The notes below the pieces were generated by a model, which was not told where the DNA came from, searched no databases, and saw only the letters and a program-made list of their open reading frames with translations. From NCBI GenBank assembly GCA_012845835.1, contig JABAKD010000008.1, positions 11,739,060 to 11,803,059 of the forward strand: a stretch of 64,000 nt of DNA, given 5' to 3'. The stretch is from Undaria pinnatifida. Its lineage: Eukaryota; Sar; Phaeophyceae; Laminariales; Alariaceae. Shown piece by piece: positions 1 through 12,022 of the stretch; position 1 is the stretch's first letter, and each line of letters opens with the position of its first letter. The translations under genes were made by a program, and so were the position numbers.

Positions 1-1958
1 TGCGGGTGTGACACAAGCCCCGTCGTCGCCCCCTTCCGTCCCGTACCTTCTCTAGCCAGGTACAGGCATGACTTCTAACCCGGGCGCACCTATCACCAGG
101 TCCTAGACGCTGGTTCCCGGTGAGGAGAAAGGTGGTTCGTGCCAGGGGCCCCGGTTTTCTGATGTTACCAACTTTTTGTTTTTTCAGGAGGTTTGTTGTC
201 GGAATACAGGTCTTAAACTTCTGGAAGATGCCTTTTTCGAAATACCTCTGAAGGAAAATTTTGAGCCAAAAAAAAACTTTAAAAGCAAGGGATTTTGGAT
301 TTTCGGGCTGAACAAGCCCTCTGAAGGTTGTTTTCGGGTCAATTTAATGAGCCATATCTCAAAGAAATGCAAGGGTGGAAAACGGTCAGGTGGCTGGCTA
401 TTTTACGTCTCCGCGGCTGATGTTTTTCCACCTTTGAACGATGCTTTAGCCCATGCAAGGCCAGGTACAACAACTTGTTACTGTTGTTACTATTACAGTT
501 AGACTACCATAAATGGGATGGATTTAGCACTGAACCTTCTGATACGAAACATATTAGCCAAGACCCGGGAAGGAACTGGCGGCAAGCTTCAAGCCTCATT
601 ACTTTTTACCCTCGCGACTGCCCCCCCCTCCCCCCCCCTTCAATGATGGCTTGAGCCCATGGAGGGAAGGTCTACACGCAAAACTGTAGCAGACTACCTG
701 GTGAGGATTTAGCCCCGCCGTGCCCTCCGAGTAAAAAAAATAGCAGGGGGCACATTATTCTTGTTTCGTTTTGGTGCGCTACGTTGTTCATCAGGACGCG
801 TGATGTGATTCCCGTATAAAGGCGGCTGGCACCTGGAGTATCAAGTAGTGCCCTGCTGCAGTAGCAGCTGCAGTCTGCCGTTTCGTTTGTACGGATGCCT
901 CTCTCAAGTCCGCTTTTTAGCAGTTATTTTCAGTTTGTAAACACTGCACAAATGACAGAAGTGTAAGGGATGCGGACTGACGGACGGGCAAACAGGCAGC
1001 CGGGTGAATCAGCTTTTTACTACAAAAACAGAGGCTCAGTGTTATACACTGAGAATAAGGACCGCAGATATTGGCCTTCCGCAACAACTTTTGTCGCGAT
1101 TAATCAACCAGTCACGCATTCAATCAACACTCAGCGCGGTGTCGTGTTTAGTTAGCGCATCTAGCACGAAGTCAAAGGCAAAACCGCTGCACGCAGTGGC
1201 AGCAGCAGCAGTCGGAGGGGCGTTCGTTCGACGAGGAACAGCCACAACCAACTGCAAGGTGACCAGCAAACCAACCGACCGACCAATCAGCCAACCGATC
1301 AGCTAACCCATCGACCAATCAACGCCACACCCTCCGACGTGAATCAACAGAGGGGGGGGAAACCAAGACGAAGAAATGGAGGACAGAAAACGTGCTTCTA
1401 TTTCTACCTTGGTTGGGAAAAGTAAATATGTTGAGGCAGCAAGCGTGCGCCGCCCAGTCCAGCCCAGCTCGCTGCCGCGTATTGCCTGGACACCGCGCAC
1501 TAACACCACCATCGCACGTACGCTACTGCCGATGCCGCTGCTGTAGCTCCCTCCCTCCTTTTTCGCAGACAACAACCTCTACCGGTAAATAAAGACACCT
1601 TATAACAAAAAAACGGAGCGCCACAACCACCACAAGGCGCCGCGACACAACACAACACAACACGGCGGCGGCGGTGGCGGCGACGAGAAACCAACAAGCA
1701 CAAACCACAGCAGAGGCGACCAACCCCACACCCCCCCACAACATCGTCTACCTCGCGTGTACGTACCCCGGGTGCCGGGTACCCGCCTACGAGCAATAGT
1801 CGTCACGTAACCTCCTGCCGCTAACCACCGACCCCCCAACACACCCACTCACCCACCCGAACTACCGCTTTGACTCACACCTCTGCGCTCTGCACTGCAG
1901 AACGGCATCAATCGTGCCGCTGCGAACACAACCCCCACGCCGCGACAACCTAACTTCG
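1..1958. other. no gene recognised; downstream flank of gene A
   Basis: I find no reading frame with recognisable protein character in this stretch. The short open frames here are not flanked by convincing splice sites and show no conserved motif. It contains C-rich and CA-rich low-complexity DNA around 1620-1760 and 2000-2040. If the last exon of gene A ends at its TGA at 1961-1959, the 3-prime UTR of gene A lies in the upper part of this interval. I could not identify a clear polyadenylation signal on the minus strand. Confidence 0.4.
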
Positions 1959-3618
1959 TCACAACCAACTATCCACAGGTCCCACCCCTTGCCCTGACCC
2001 CGGCCCCACGCCCACGCCTGTCCCCCCCCCTCCTTCCCACTCTCCTTCCGGGGCGAACGGGCCGTCGCCGCCGTCGACGTCATCGCCCACCGCGACCATT
2101 CCCGGACGAGGAAGTAGTTCGTCTACAAATGAGGCGTCGTCCACACCCCGGCCGCCGTCCCCACTATGTCCAACATCATCGTTAACTCCTTCCACCTCCT
2201 CGTCTCCCGCGTCCCCCCACGCCTCGTGATCTTCTGGCTGTTGGTGGTGGCGGGGCTGGTGTTGGTGCTGCTGCTGCAGTTCGTGTTGTGGTTGTTGGTG
2301 CTGCTGTTGGTGGTGTAGCTGTTGCGGCTGGTACTGCTGCCGGTGCTGGTGCGGTAGGTGCTGCTGTTGGTGCTGGTGGTGTTGTTGTTGTTGGTGCTGC
2401 TGCTGCCACGGCGGCACTCCCACAACCCCGACCGTGGCCCCCACCCCGCTCCCGGAAGCCATTTCCAACACCCTCTCGGGGTGCGTGTAGGGGGCCGCGA
2501 TCGTTGCGCCTGCCGCGAAGCCCTCATGATGACCTCCGCCAAGAAATCGGCCCTCTCCGCCAACACCGCTGCCGCCGCCGTGCAAAGGCTGCTGGTCGGG
2601 TTGCTGCTCGAAGTCTTCTTCGAGAGGAACACCGTCGCCGTGGGCCGCGCCGGCGTGTTGCGCTGCCACAACCATCGGCAGCGACGGCGGCGGCGACTGC
2701 TGCTGCTGCCGCAGCTGCTCGTACTGAGGTTGGCGGTGAAGCTCTCGCTCCTGTTCCAGCTCTTCTGGCTCATCTTGCCGCTGGTACTGCTCCTGCTCGT
2801 CCAGCAGCTGCTGCTGCCGCAGCTTAAGCCGGTCTTCCTCGGCGTGCCCGATCATGGGGGCACCATCAGCACCCCCTCCGCCGTCACCACCGCCGCCATC
2901 GCTGCCGTAGGAGTCGAAGTCAACTTGGTCTTCGCGATCTCGGTGCTCGAACGCCTCGGTCTCACCCTCGCCCCCATGTTCACCCCCGGCCTCTCGGTAC
3001 TGATCGCTGCCCAGCAGCGCCCCGTCTCCATTCTCAAGAGCAACGTCGGCGCCCCCGATATTGTCCGCGCGGTCCGACTCTTGATCCTGGAAGACTTGCT
3101 CGGGCTGCGGCTCGCCGAAGTTGTCAACGTTAACGGCGGCGCCCGCGGCGCCGCTGGCGCTGCCGCCTGCTCTGTCACCGCAACTACCAAGGATGTCGGC
3201 ACCTCCAACGTTGCCACCGTTCTCGTCACCGTTGTCAGCATTGCCAGCTCCCACGTCGGGAAGGAACGCGTTCGGGCCTTGCGGCGCCAGCACCACCATC
3301 GGCGGCGGTTGTTGCTGCTGCTGCTGTTGCTGCAGCTGTTGTTGTTGCTGCTGCTGTTGTAGTTGTAGGTGTTGCTGATGTTGCTGCAGTTGTTGTTGCT
3401 GCAGTTGCCGCTGCTGCTGCTGTTGCTGCTGCTGTTGTTGATGCTGCGACAGCTGTGGTGGTGGCTGCTGCTGCAACAGCTGCGGTGGCAGCTGCGGTTG
3501 ATGCTGTCCCTGAGAAACCCCCAACAGCCCCCTCGGAGGAGGAGACAAAGAGACGGAAGCGCGCCCGAGATGTGGGTCCGTAGACGCGGGATAGTCGCCA
3601 TCTGCACGTTGCTGCTGC

Positions 3619-3654
<36 letters not shown>

Positions 3655-3735
3655 GGCAGCTGTGGCCGTGGCTGATGCAACATCGGCAGTGGATGCTGCA
3701 ACAGCTGCGGCGGCGGGTGCTGTCGCTGCTGCTGT

Positions 3736-3767
<32 letters not shown>

Positions 3768-5502
3768 ATGCTGCTGAAGCTGCGGCGGCAGCTGCTGCGG
3801 CGGTGGTCGCGTGGGCGGTTGCTGCCGAAGGTGGTGCTGAGGTTGCAGCCGCGGCCCGAGCTGTTCCGGTCCCGGCTCGGCACGCCCCAAGGGAGGGGAG
3901 GCAAGGGGGAAAGAAACAGGAGGCGACACATGCGGGTGGGGTCGGTGCAGCGGGTGGCTGGAAGTCAGCGGAGGCGAACCGTGGCTTTGGCCGTGCGTTA
4001 TCGGCCCAGGACCTCTAGGGCCGGCGGCGAGCGCGGCAAGCGGGACCCCTAGCGCGGGAGGAAGTGGCGGGGGATGAAACGGGGGCCCCCGAGGCGCGTC
4101 GAGAAGTCCGGATGGCCGGTGAGAATTGTCATGAAGTCCACCCAGCGGGATGGGGTGCGGCTGCGGCTGGTGCGGATGAGAAGGGGGCAGGTGGGGGAGC
4201 GTGACACTAGCACCAACGCCAACCGTAGTAGCCGGCAACACTACACCTCCCTCCGCGTCTCCACCACCACGGCCGTTGGCGCTGCCACCGCTACCACTGC
4301 CGCCAACAGCAGAAACAGCAGCAGCAGCGGCGTTAGCGCCACCCACGGCCTTACCACCCTCGCCCGTTCCCTCGACAGCGACACCGACCTCCTTGCTGTC
4401 GCCGCCGCCACTACTGCCGCCGGGGGCGGCGTCGCCGGCGGGTTTATCGACGGGGCAGGCCGCTTCGACTGCCTTCGATGGCTGCGGCGGCAGCGTGATG
4501 GCCTGTCCCTCCCGTCGCAGTCGTGCCAGTTCGTCGCGCAGCCCCTGCTGCAGGTCGTGCATGTCGTCCGCTTCGGGCGGGTCATCCACGTCCATGTCCA
4601 TGTCCATGTCTACAGCTGTGTCCTCTGCCTCAGCGGCAGCTGCCGCCGCCTCTGCCTCCATCGCCGCCGCCGCAGTCGCCGCCGCCGCAGTCGCCGCCGC
4701 CTCCGCCTCCGCTGCCGCCACCGCCGCGGCCTCGGCTGGCCGCGCAGCAGCCGGCTTGGGGAGTGCGACAGCTGCTCTACCGGACCTTGATCCCGACGCG
4801 GACGCCGGAGCAGCAGCCGCGCCGCCCGCCGCGCCCCGGGAGGACGAGCGGGAGGAAGCGGACACACCTCCTTTTTTCTTCGACGGCGTGGAGGATTGTC
4901 GGGTCGTATGTCGGTCGCTCGCGCCCCCACCGCCGCCGCCGACACTGCCACCGCCATCGCTACCACCGCCACCACCACCGCCACCGCTACCCCCACTTTT
5001 CGAGCGTTTGCGGGAGCGCTCCGGGGTCTTTCCAACACGGGGGTTCTTGGTGCTCCCGGCGGTGATGACGTTACCCCCTCCCGCCCCCCCCTCCTCTCCT
5101 CTCCCTCCTCCATCTCCTCCAACTCTCCCCCCCCCTACCCCCCCCCCCCCCTCCCCATCCCCCCCCTCCCCCTCCTCCGCCTCCTCTTCCTTCAACATCC
5201 CCTCGGCCCCTCCCCCCTCCTCTCCCACCACCTCCTCCTCCCCCCCCTCCTCCGCCTCCTCCCGAAGAGCCCTGCCTCGAAATAAAGCCCGGGCTATTGT
5301 TGATGTTGGTGTTGTTGTTGTGGTGCTGGGCCACCTCGGAAGGGCGGGGTATCATGAAAGTCTGCCCCGGCGCTATTTCCGCCAAGTCCCGAGCGCACTG
5401 AACCAGGCGCTCGGTGAAGGAGAGAAGGCCAGCCTTTGTAACGCCGCAAAGGATGGGCCACTCTTCCAGAGCGTTTTTGCGCACGTCTTCGAGAGAATAC
5501 CC
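1959..5502 (-). CDS. Gene A exon 8 (end of cyclin region and polyQ/low-complexity tail)
   Basis: The exon opens GYSLEDVRKNALEEWPIL after GCCGCAG; a second AG 15 bases upstream (exon start 5517) adds SPMPQ and keeps frame. It then reads AGLLSFTERLVQCARDLAEI and a Gly run. Between about 5290 and 5190 the frame must slip one base at C runs to enter the long frame that ends TGA at 1961-1959. That tail of about 1,090 residues holds in order: Glu/Gly-rich, a basic TPERSRKRSKS patch, Gly/Ser, Ala/Glu, DMDMDMDVDD, Pro/His-rich, then many Gln runs (encoded around 3300-3790 and 2240-2400) and a Gly-rich end at VDSWL. Such tails are common on CTD-kinase cyclins. A final small intron near the end cannot be excluded. 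Confidence 0.6.
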
Positions 5503-8500
5503 CTGCGGCATGGGGCTCTGCGGACGGATGGGAGAAAGGAAGGGACGGGGACGGATCGGGGAAGGGGAAAGGGCGGGGGGGGGGGGGGGTTGGAGCGTGG
5601 CGGGGGCGGGGGGGAGATGGGAGGGGCGGGGCGGAGTGAGGAGCGTGGGGGGGGGGGGGGGGGGGACGATCATGCATGGCCGCAGTGTTTAGAACATAGA
5701 CCCTCGTATCCCTACAGAGTCGGGAAAGAGCGCATCGGTTTTCGCCGAACAGTAACGTGTGGAGCATCCTGGGAAGAAAAGAGCTGCCTCGGGTATCGAC
5801 CGGTGGGATGTGTCGGAGTTCGGCATCTTGCGCTAGGCCACACAAGACGCGGCGAGATACGAGCACAATCGCGCAAAACACAGAGGGCTGCGAGCTAGCT
5901 CATCATTCCCCGTACACTCCGCAAAACCAAATAATACAGGTAATACCCCCTTCCCCTTCAAGCCCCCCCTTTCCCCCTTCTCCCCGCCCCATGCAAAACG
6001 CCAATACACGTGTTTGCCCTCTCCCTCCCCCCTCCCTCCTATCTCCCCCCCCGTCCCCACCCCACCCCCACCCCCTTCCCACCGCTTCCTTCGAGAGAAC
6101 GACAAACAGACAGGCAGGTAACCGCGACAGCGGACAGGCAGGCAGACAGAGAGCATCTTTGACTTCTCACCATGAGCGCGAACTGTATCGCTGCACAGAG
6201 ACAAGTGAGCGGGTCCTCCTCCAGGCACAGCGTGGAGTCCGTGTACACCCTCGAGCACAATACTTCGTACGCCAGCTCACCCACCTGTTTCGCGCGCGCC
6301 CAAAACAAGGATAGGAGGAGGAGGCATGTGCGTGTGGGGAGATGGGGAGGGGGGGTAAGCGACAAACGATAAGCGACAACTGTTGTTGACGTGGCCCTTT
6401 GCAATCATATGAGAACTACACGTGACAGCCACACCAAATTGGACGTACTTCACCTTTAGAGTCGGTACGCAATAAAGAAAGGCCTGAAAGGTAATAAACA
6501 CAACCCCGCACCTTGAAGGGCGCTCCCGTCAGCGCTAGAAGCGCCGAAATGTGCTCGGTGGGGTGGACCACCTCCAGGTCAAACCCTCGGGAAAGGAGCA
6601 CCTTGTACTCGTAGTCCACCACCTGTGGAGGTGATGGTTAGGTGGTGGTGGTGTGATGGTTGTGGTGGAGGCGGTAACGGTGGCGGTGGTAGCGGCGACG
6701 ACGGTAGGGAGGGCAGGGAATTTAGTGCGCGTGAGGGGCAACGGCGACGACAAGAAAGACAACGACACCAACGACAACACCGATGCCGACACCAACACCA
6801 ACACCAGCCACAACACCAACACCAACACCAACACCAAAACCAACACCAACAACGCCACCAACGATGACACCAGCACCAACAATGCCACCAATGACGACAG
6901 CAGCTGCAACTGCAACAGCAACAGCAAGAACAGCACCACCAGCACCCCCCCCCCCTGTAACCCTGCCCCACTCCCTCCCGCTCACCTCCAAACACCCACC
7001 ACCTTGCCTCCCCCCCTACCCACTCTACCCCCGCCTCCTCCACACTCCCCCTCCCAAGAAAAAAACTACCTTACCTCCTTAGGCATCGGCCGCTGTCCCA
7101 GGGGGAAAATGCCTTCCAAGGGTGGCAAAATCGGCTCGAGCTGTCTCATCTGCTGCAGCATGGCCTCCAGCTTAACGTTGCAGTCCTCCGCCTTGGTCGC
7201 GGCGAGCAGACACGCTAGACACACCGCGGGGAGCTTGGGAGGGAGGAACTTGAAGGACGCAACAGACCCGCACCACTGGTAGTGGTGGAAGAGGTGGAAC
7301 GCCGTCAACATCACCCTGACTGGAAACCTTTTCGAACAAGCATTTTTGCGTTTGTGTACGTACGGGAGAGGGGACAGGGGAGAGGAGGGGCGCTAGCATT
7401 AGTTTCATCTGAAATATTTCGGGCCTACGGGGAAGGGGAGGCGACGAGGGAGTTGGAAGGAAAGCGCGGAGGGTCGGCCCCAATGGCAAGACAGGCGCCT
7501 CGGTTTCTTTGGTTCTTCTGGCTTCTCAGAGCCACGAGAGACGCCTAGCATACCAAAAGAAAGCATTCCCCCCACCCCACACCCAGCCACCTAGCCAGCC
7601 ACCCCACGCCACTGCATTTCAACCCACCCCTCCCTGCCCTGCTCCACTCTACCCCACTCCACCTACCCCACCCTACTGCTCCAACCCCACCCCACCCCAC
7701 CCCATCTCATCCCACCCCACCCCGCCACAGCCGTAACCAAACTTGACCCAACCTTGTCCACCCCACCCCACCCAACCCAACCCCACCCACCTCATCGCCC
7801 CCCCTATCCTCCTGATCAAGCCACATCCATCCAACGTAAGAGACAGCGCCTTCCTCTGCAGCTCCTGGGGGCTTTCGCCCTGCCCCTCCCCCTCTGGGCT
7901 CGCCGCCTCCGTTCGGTTTCCCTCGGGCGAAGGCGTTACCGTGTTAACCCCCCCCACCCCCCCTCCCTCCCCTTCCCCCGCTCTGCCACCGCCTCCACTA
8001 GCAGCTGCTGCCGCCGCTGCCGCCGCTGCTGCTGCGACGGCTGACGCCGCCGCGGACATCTCCGCCACGGCCTCTGTTATGTCATCCGCTGAAGGACCTG
8101 GGAGCTGGACGTCACGGGGAGGGGCGGCGCGGCCTTGCACCGGCGAGTAGCCCGCTTTCGCGAAGTCTACCGCTTGGAACCCCGAAGACTCACCGCCTTC
8201 GCCTGCTTCTTCTTCCACCCACGGCCCGGCGACAACCGCGGCAACAACCCCGCCCTCACCACCGCCTCCGCTACTATTACCACCACCACTACCTTCACCA
8301 CCCCCACCGCTCGCTTTTTTGGACGACGAACGCTGACGCTTGCCCCCCCCGCTCCCGCCGGCACCCCGTCCACCTCCCCCCCCCCCCCCCCCCCCCAGCG
8401 CTGGCGGTATTGGCACCGCCTTCGCCCCCCTGACGGCGTCGTCGGCTTGCATCCTTTGCCGAGCTACCAGGGGAAGGGCCCGACGAAACAGAAGAGGGTG

Positions 8501-11500
8501 TTTTCTTTGGGGTGCCTTTTGGGGCGCCTTTAGGCGTGCCTTTTGCGGTGACTTTTGCGGTGCCTTTCGCGGTGCCTTTGGGAATGTTAACAAGGCTCTC
8601 TACAAACTCCTTGCTGAGCCAGCCGCAGTTCCCCCAGGGTCTCAATACCTGGTTGGGGGAGGCGGGGGGAGGGGGCGCCGAGGAGGGGGAGTTATTGCTT
8701 TGTATCCCTTTGGCGGCTAACTGTAAACGATCTGTAGTTGTAGTCTATGCAAGTCTATGTATCTTCTGCGACTCCCCTCCCTCTCCCCCCCTTTGCCTCC
8801 CCTGCCCCACCCGTTCTCCCTTCCCCCCATACCACCACCCAACCCCTATCCCCCACCCCCCTTTCCACAGATCAACGGCAAAAGCCCGGCGAAAGCCCGA
8901 CGCACCAATTTTACGATCGTAGCCTGGGCGGCCTCGCTCTGCTTGTGGAGCGACCACAGGGCCCGTGCCTTGAACGCCCCTTTCCAAGCCACGTCCCTTC
9001 TGCAACCCTCCCCCCCCCCGTCTTGCCTATCCCCCATCCCCTTCTCCACAACCACAGGCAACAAAAGACGACGCACCGATTTCATTGTATTAGCCTGGGC
9101 GGCCTCGCCCTGCTCGCGAAGCGTCCACGAGACGAGTACATCCCCTCTCCCCCCGCCCGTCCCCCCTTCCCCCGTTACCCACCCTCCCCCTTCCTCCCTT
9201 TCTCCCCCCTCCCTACCCCCAGTCCGGCGCTTCGCGCTTGTATCAAGCAATGCCTGCCTGGTTGGTGAAAACCCGACGCGCTCCGTCCCGACATAGTAGG
9301 GATGCGAGGGTCTACGGTCATACGACTACAGCCATGAAAAACTGAGTACACCCCCCCTACCGCCACTCCCCCCCCCTTCTCCCCCCCTCTACCCCCACTC
9401 ATCCTCCACCCCCTCCTACCACCCATACCCAATCCCCTACCCCTATATCCGCAAACCAAAGGCAAAAACCCCGACGCACCGATTTAATGATCTTAGCCTG
9501 GGCGGCCTCGCCCTGCTTGCGAAGCGTCCACGGGACCAGTGCCTTGACCGCCCCCTTCCAAGCAGCGTAGTCGAACTCCATGTCTACCGACTTGCTCGCC
9601 TTCCTGAACAGCTCATGCGTCGCGTACAGCAGGCTCAGCCGCCGCTCCGCCGTAGTAAACCGAACCTTCGTACTCTAAATTTTTGAGTCGTTACGTTTTG
9701 TTTTACAAGATTTTTTTTTTTGCGTTATTCGCGTTTTGTTGTGTTTTGTGTGTTTTTAGTTCAGGAAAAAAATATCAAAATGAGATTTTTCATTTTCCCA
9801 ATCGCGACGACGAAAGGCAGAAGGAGGGAGGGGGTGGGGATGGGGACGGGAGGTGGGGCGAGGGCCGGGGGGAGGGGGGGGGGGGGGGCGACCCGCGGAG
9901 AAGAAACGAAGGAGGTAAGAGGGTCAGGGGGGGGGAGGGGAGGGGGCACGGAGAAGAAACGCATACGGGAACAGGGCAGAGGGGGGGGAGGGGGCTGGCG
10001 TTAATATGATGGACGGTGAAGTACAATAGACGGTTCAACTCCGTGTGGGTAGTGCCTACCACCACCCCCGCGACACCTTTATACTTTCATTTTTGTTTGG
10101 TCTTGCTCATCCCTTCTATTGTCGTCGGACCTTTTCTTTCTCCTCCCTCCCTAGACGTAACTCAGATCCGGGGTCACTGAGCAGGCTGCTCTGCCCCCCG
10201 CCCTCCACTACGGTACGCGCCTTCGTTGTCGTCGCGAGAGCACTTCAGCACTATCTTCCCTCCTTGATTCGCGTCGACTTGTGCTTACCCATGCTAAAAA
10301 AAAAAAGAGCGCTCTCGGCACTTGGTTCTCTAGAAAAAAAATGTCCACACCGAGACTTGAACCCTTGACTCCAACCCTTACTAGTGTTCGAGGCTAACCA
10401 CTACACCACCGGGGCGACATGTGACAACCCAGAACGTACCTCCTAATTTTTTTCAGATTAGGAAAGAAAAATCCTTCTCCATTCTGTTGATATTAGCACA
10501 GACCCGTGTGCAAAACTGCTTTTTTCCTACACATATTTTATTATTTTATTAAGTTGTTCCAAACACGTCAGCTCTGATTTCGATAAATTTAGGGTCGATA
10601 CCCATCTTTGCAAGCTGCGTGATACACCAGCCGCTTGTTTTTACAGATGCTCACCAGAGTCACAGCATACGCAGCTGTAGCCGCAGCCTCGGGCCCAGGG
10701 TTCTTGGATACCCACTCGAACAGCTTGCCCACGGACGACGGTTTTTCCTTCACGCTTATTGACAGCAGCACTTCTTCCACTTGCTCATGCTGCGGAGAGT
10801 CGCACACGTCACAGGATCAACGATCTAGACGACAGTACTGTAGTATTATTGGTTAAAAGTGCGCGCTTACATACGAAGAGAGATATCAGGTATGTCCGAA
10901 AACAGAGGCAAAAAATGACCAGTACCTGGCCTAACTACTCATATATAGAACGGTATCCCACTGCTGATTTATATTATAGCCCCTTTGAAGCCCCAAAAAT
11001 CCCCCCCTATTCAAATTTCAAGTAATTTGTCCCCAAAAAACGGGTTTCCAGTTGAAAAGGCGGTAAGCCAATCGCGCGAGTGGCTCTGTACCTCGCTAAA
11101 CAAATCGGGTTTACCCCTTTCACTACACAAACACTGCACTGCAAAATCTTATCCTGTACTAATGTCAAGTAGTTCGTCCCCCACACGTGGGTGCAGCACC
11201 CAGAGAGATACCAGGTACCAGGTACCAGGTAGTATATAAATTATGTTTTGTTGGCGCCAGCGCAACAAATACTCCCACGAGTATCGAACCTAACGTCGTC
11301 GAACTCACAGCTGACGTCGTTGCAATATTTTTTACTAAATACTCCCATGACGTGGAGAACATTGCGAGCCCGAAAAGCTCCAAGACGTCCCAAAAATGAT
11401 CGGCCTGCCGTGGGTTAATGACCCGCCTACCGGCTCGCCTACCGTGGGTTTTAAGCTGCCCGGTCTCGAAAGGGACGCGTGGCCAATGGTCAACTGACTG

Positions 11501-11989
11501 CGGCAAGCAATGCGTATGCCACAGACGGCCAAACAAGAAGGACACTCGTAAGATTAAGCGAAAATTGTTTGCCTGGTATGAAACATATGGAAGAAATGCA
11601 CTGAGCGCCCAAATGTTGGAGGCGTCTCTACAGGTAGGATAGCGTAGTGTCGACAATACAGAAGGACCGAGTAGGAAACCAAGAAGATATACTAACCGGT
11701 CGCCCCGGTGGCGTATCAGGTTATCCTCGAGCCTGGTATAGGTCAGTTTCGTGAGTTCGAGCCCCGCCGAGTGCATACTCGTATAAATTCGTTGGGACTT
11801 TTTCTTGTGGACAAATTGACTTGCGGAAAGCGCGAGAGCGTGAGTTAGCAACATTCGATGTACAATCGACGAGCAGTGGGATTGCTGAACCCTATGCGCG
11901 ATAAAAATTGAAGGCAAGAACCGGGGAGGAGAAGGGATGACACCTGTGTCCACGGCTTGTCCAGAAGCTGGAAAGTAAAAGTGTGCTAG

Positions 11990-12022
<33 letters not shown>

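Noticed and set aside
2358-4052. Leu/Ala-rich plus-strand open frames
   Set aside because: They are antisense readings of CAG/CTG runs in the polyQ tail of gene A.
4201-5898. 565-codon plus-strand open frame, Pro/Ser/Ala-rich
   Set aside because: It lies antisense to exon 8 of gene A. The codon pattern is the mirror of Gly/Gln/Ala runs, and it crosses the exon border without splice logic.
10345-10419. A tRNA gene on the minus strand
   Set aside because: Box A and B sequences are present, but the T-arm stem and acceptor stem do not pair, and a SINE tail follows.
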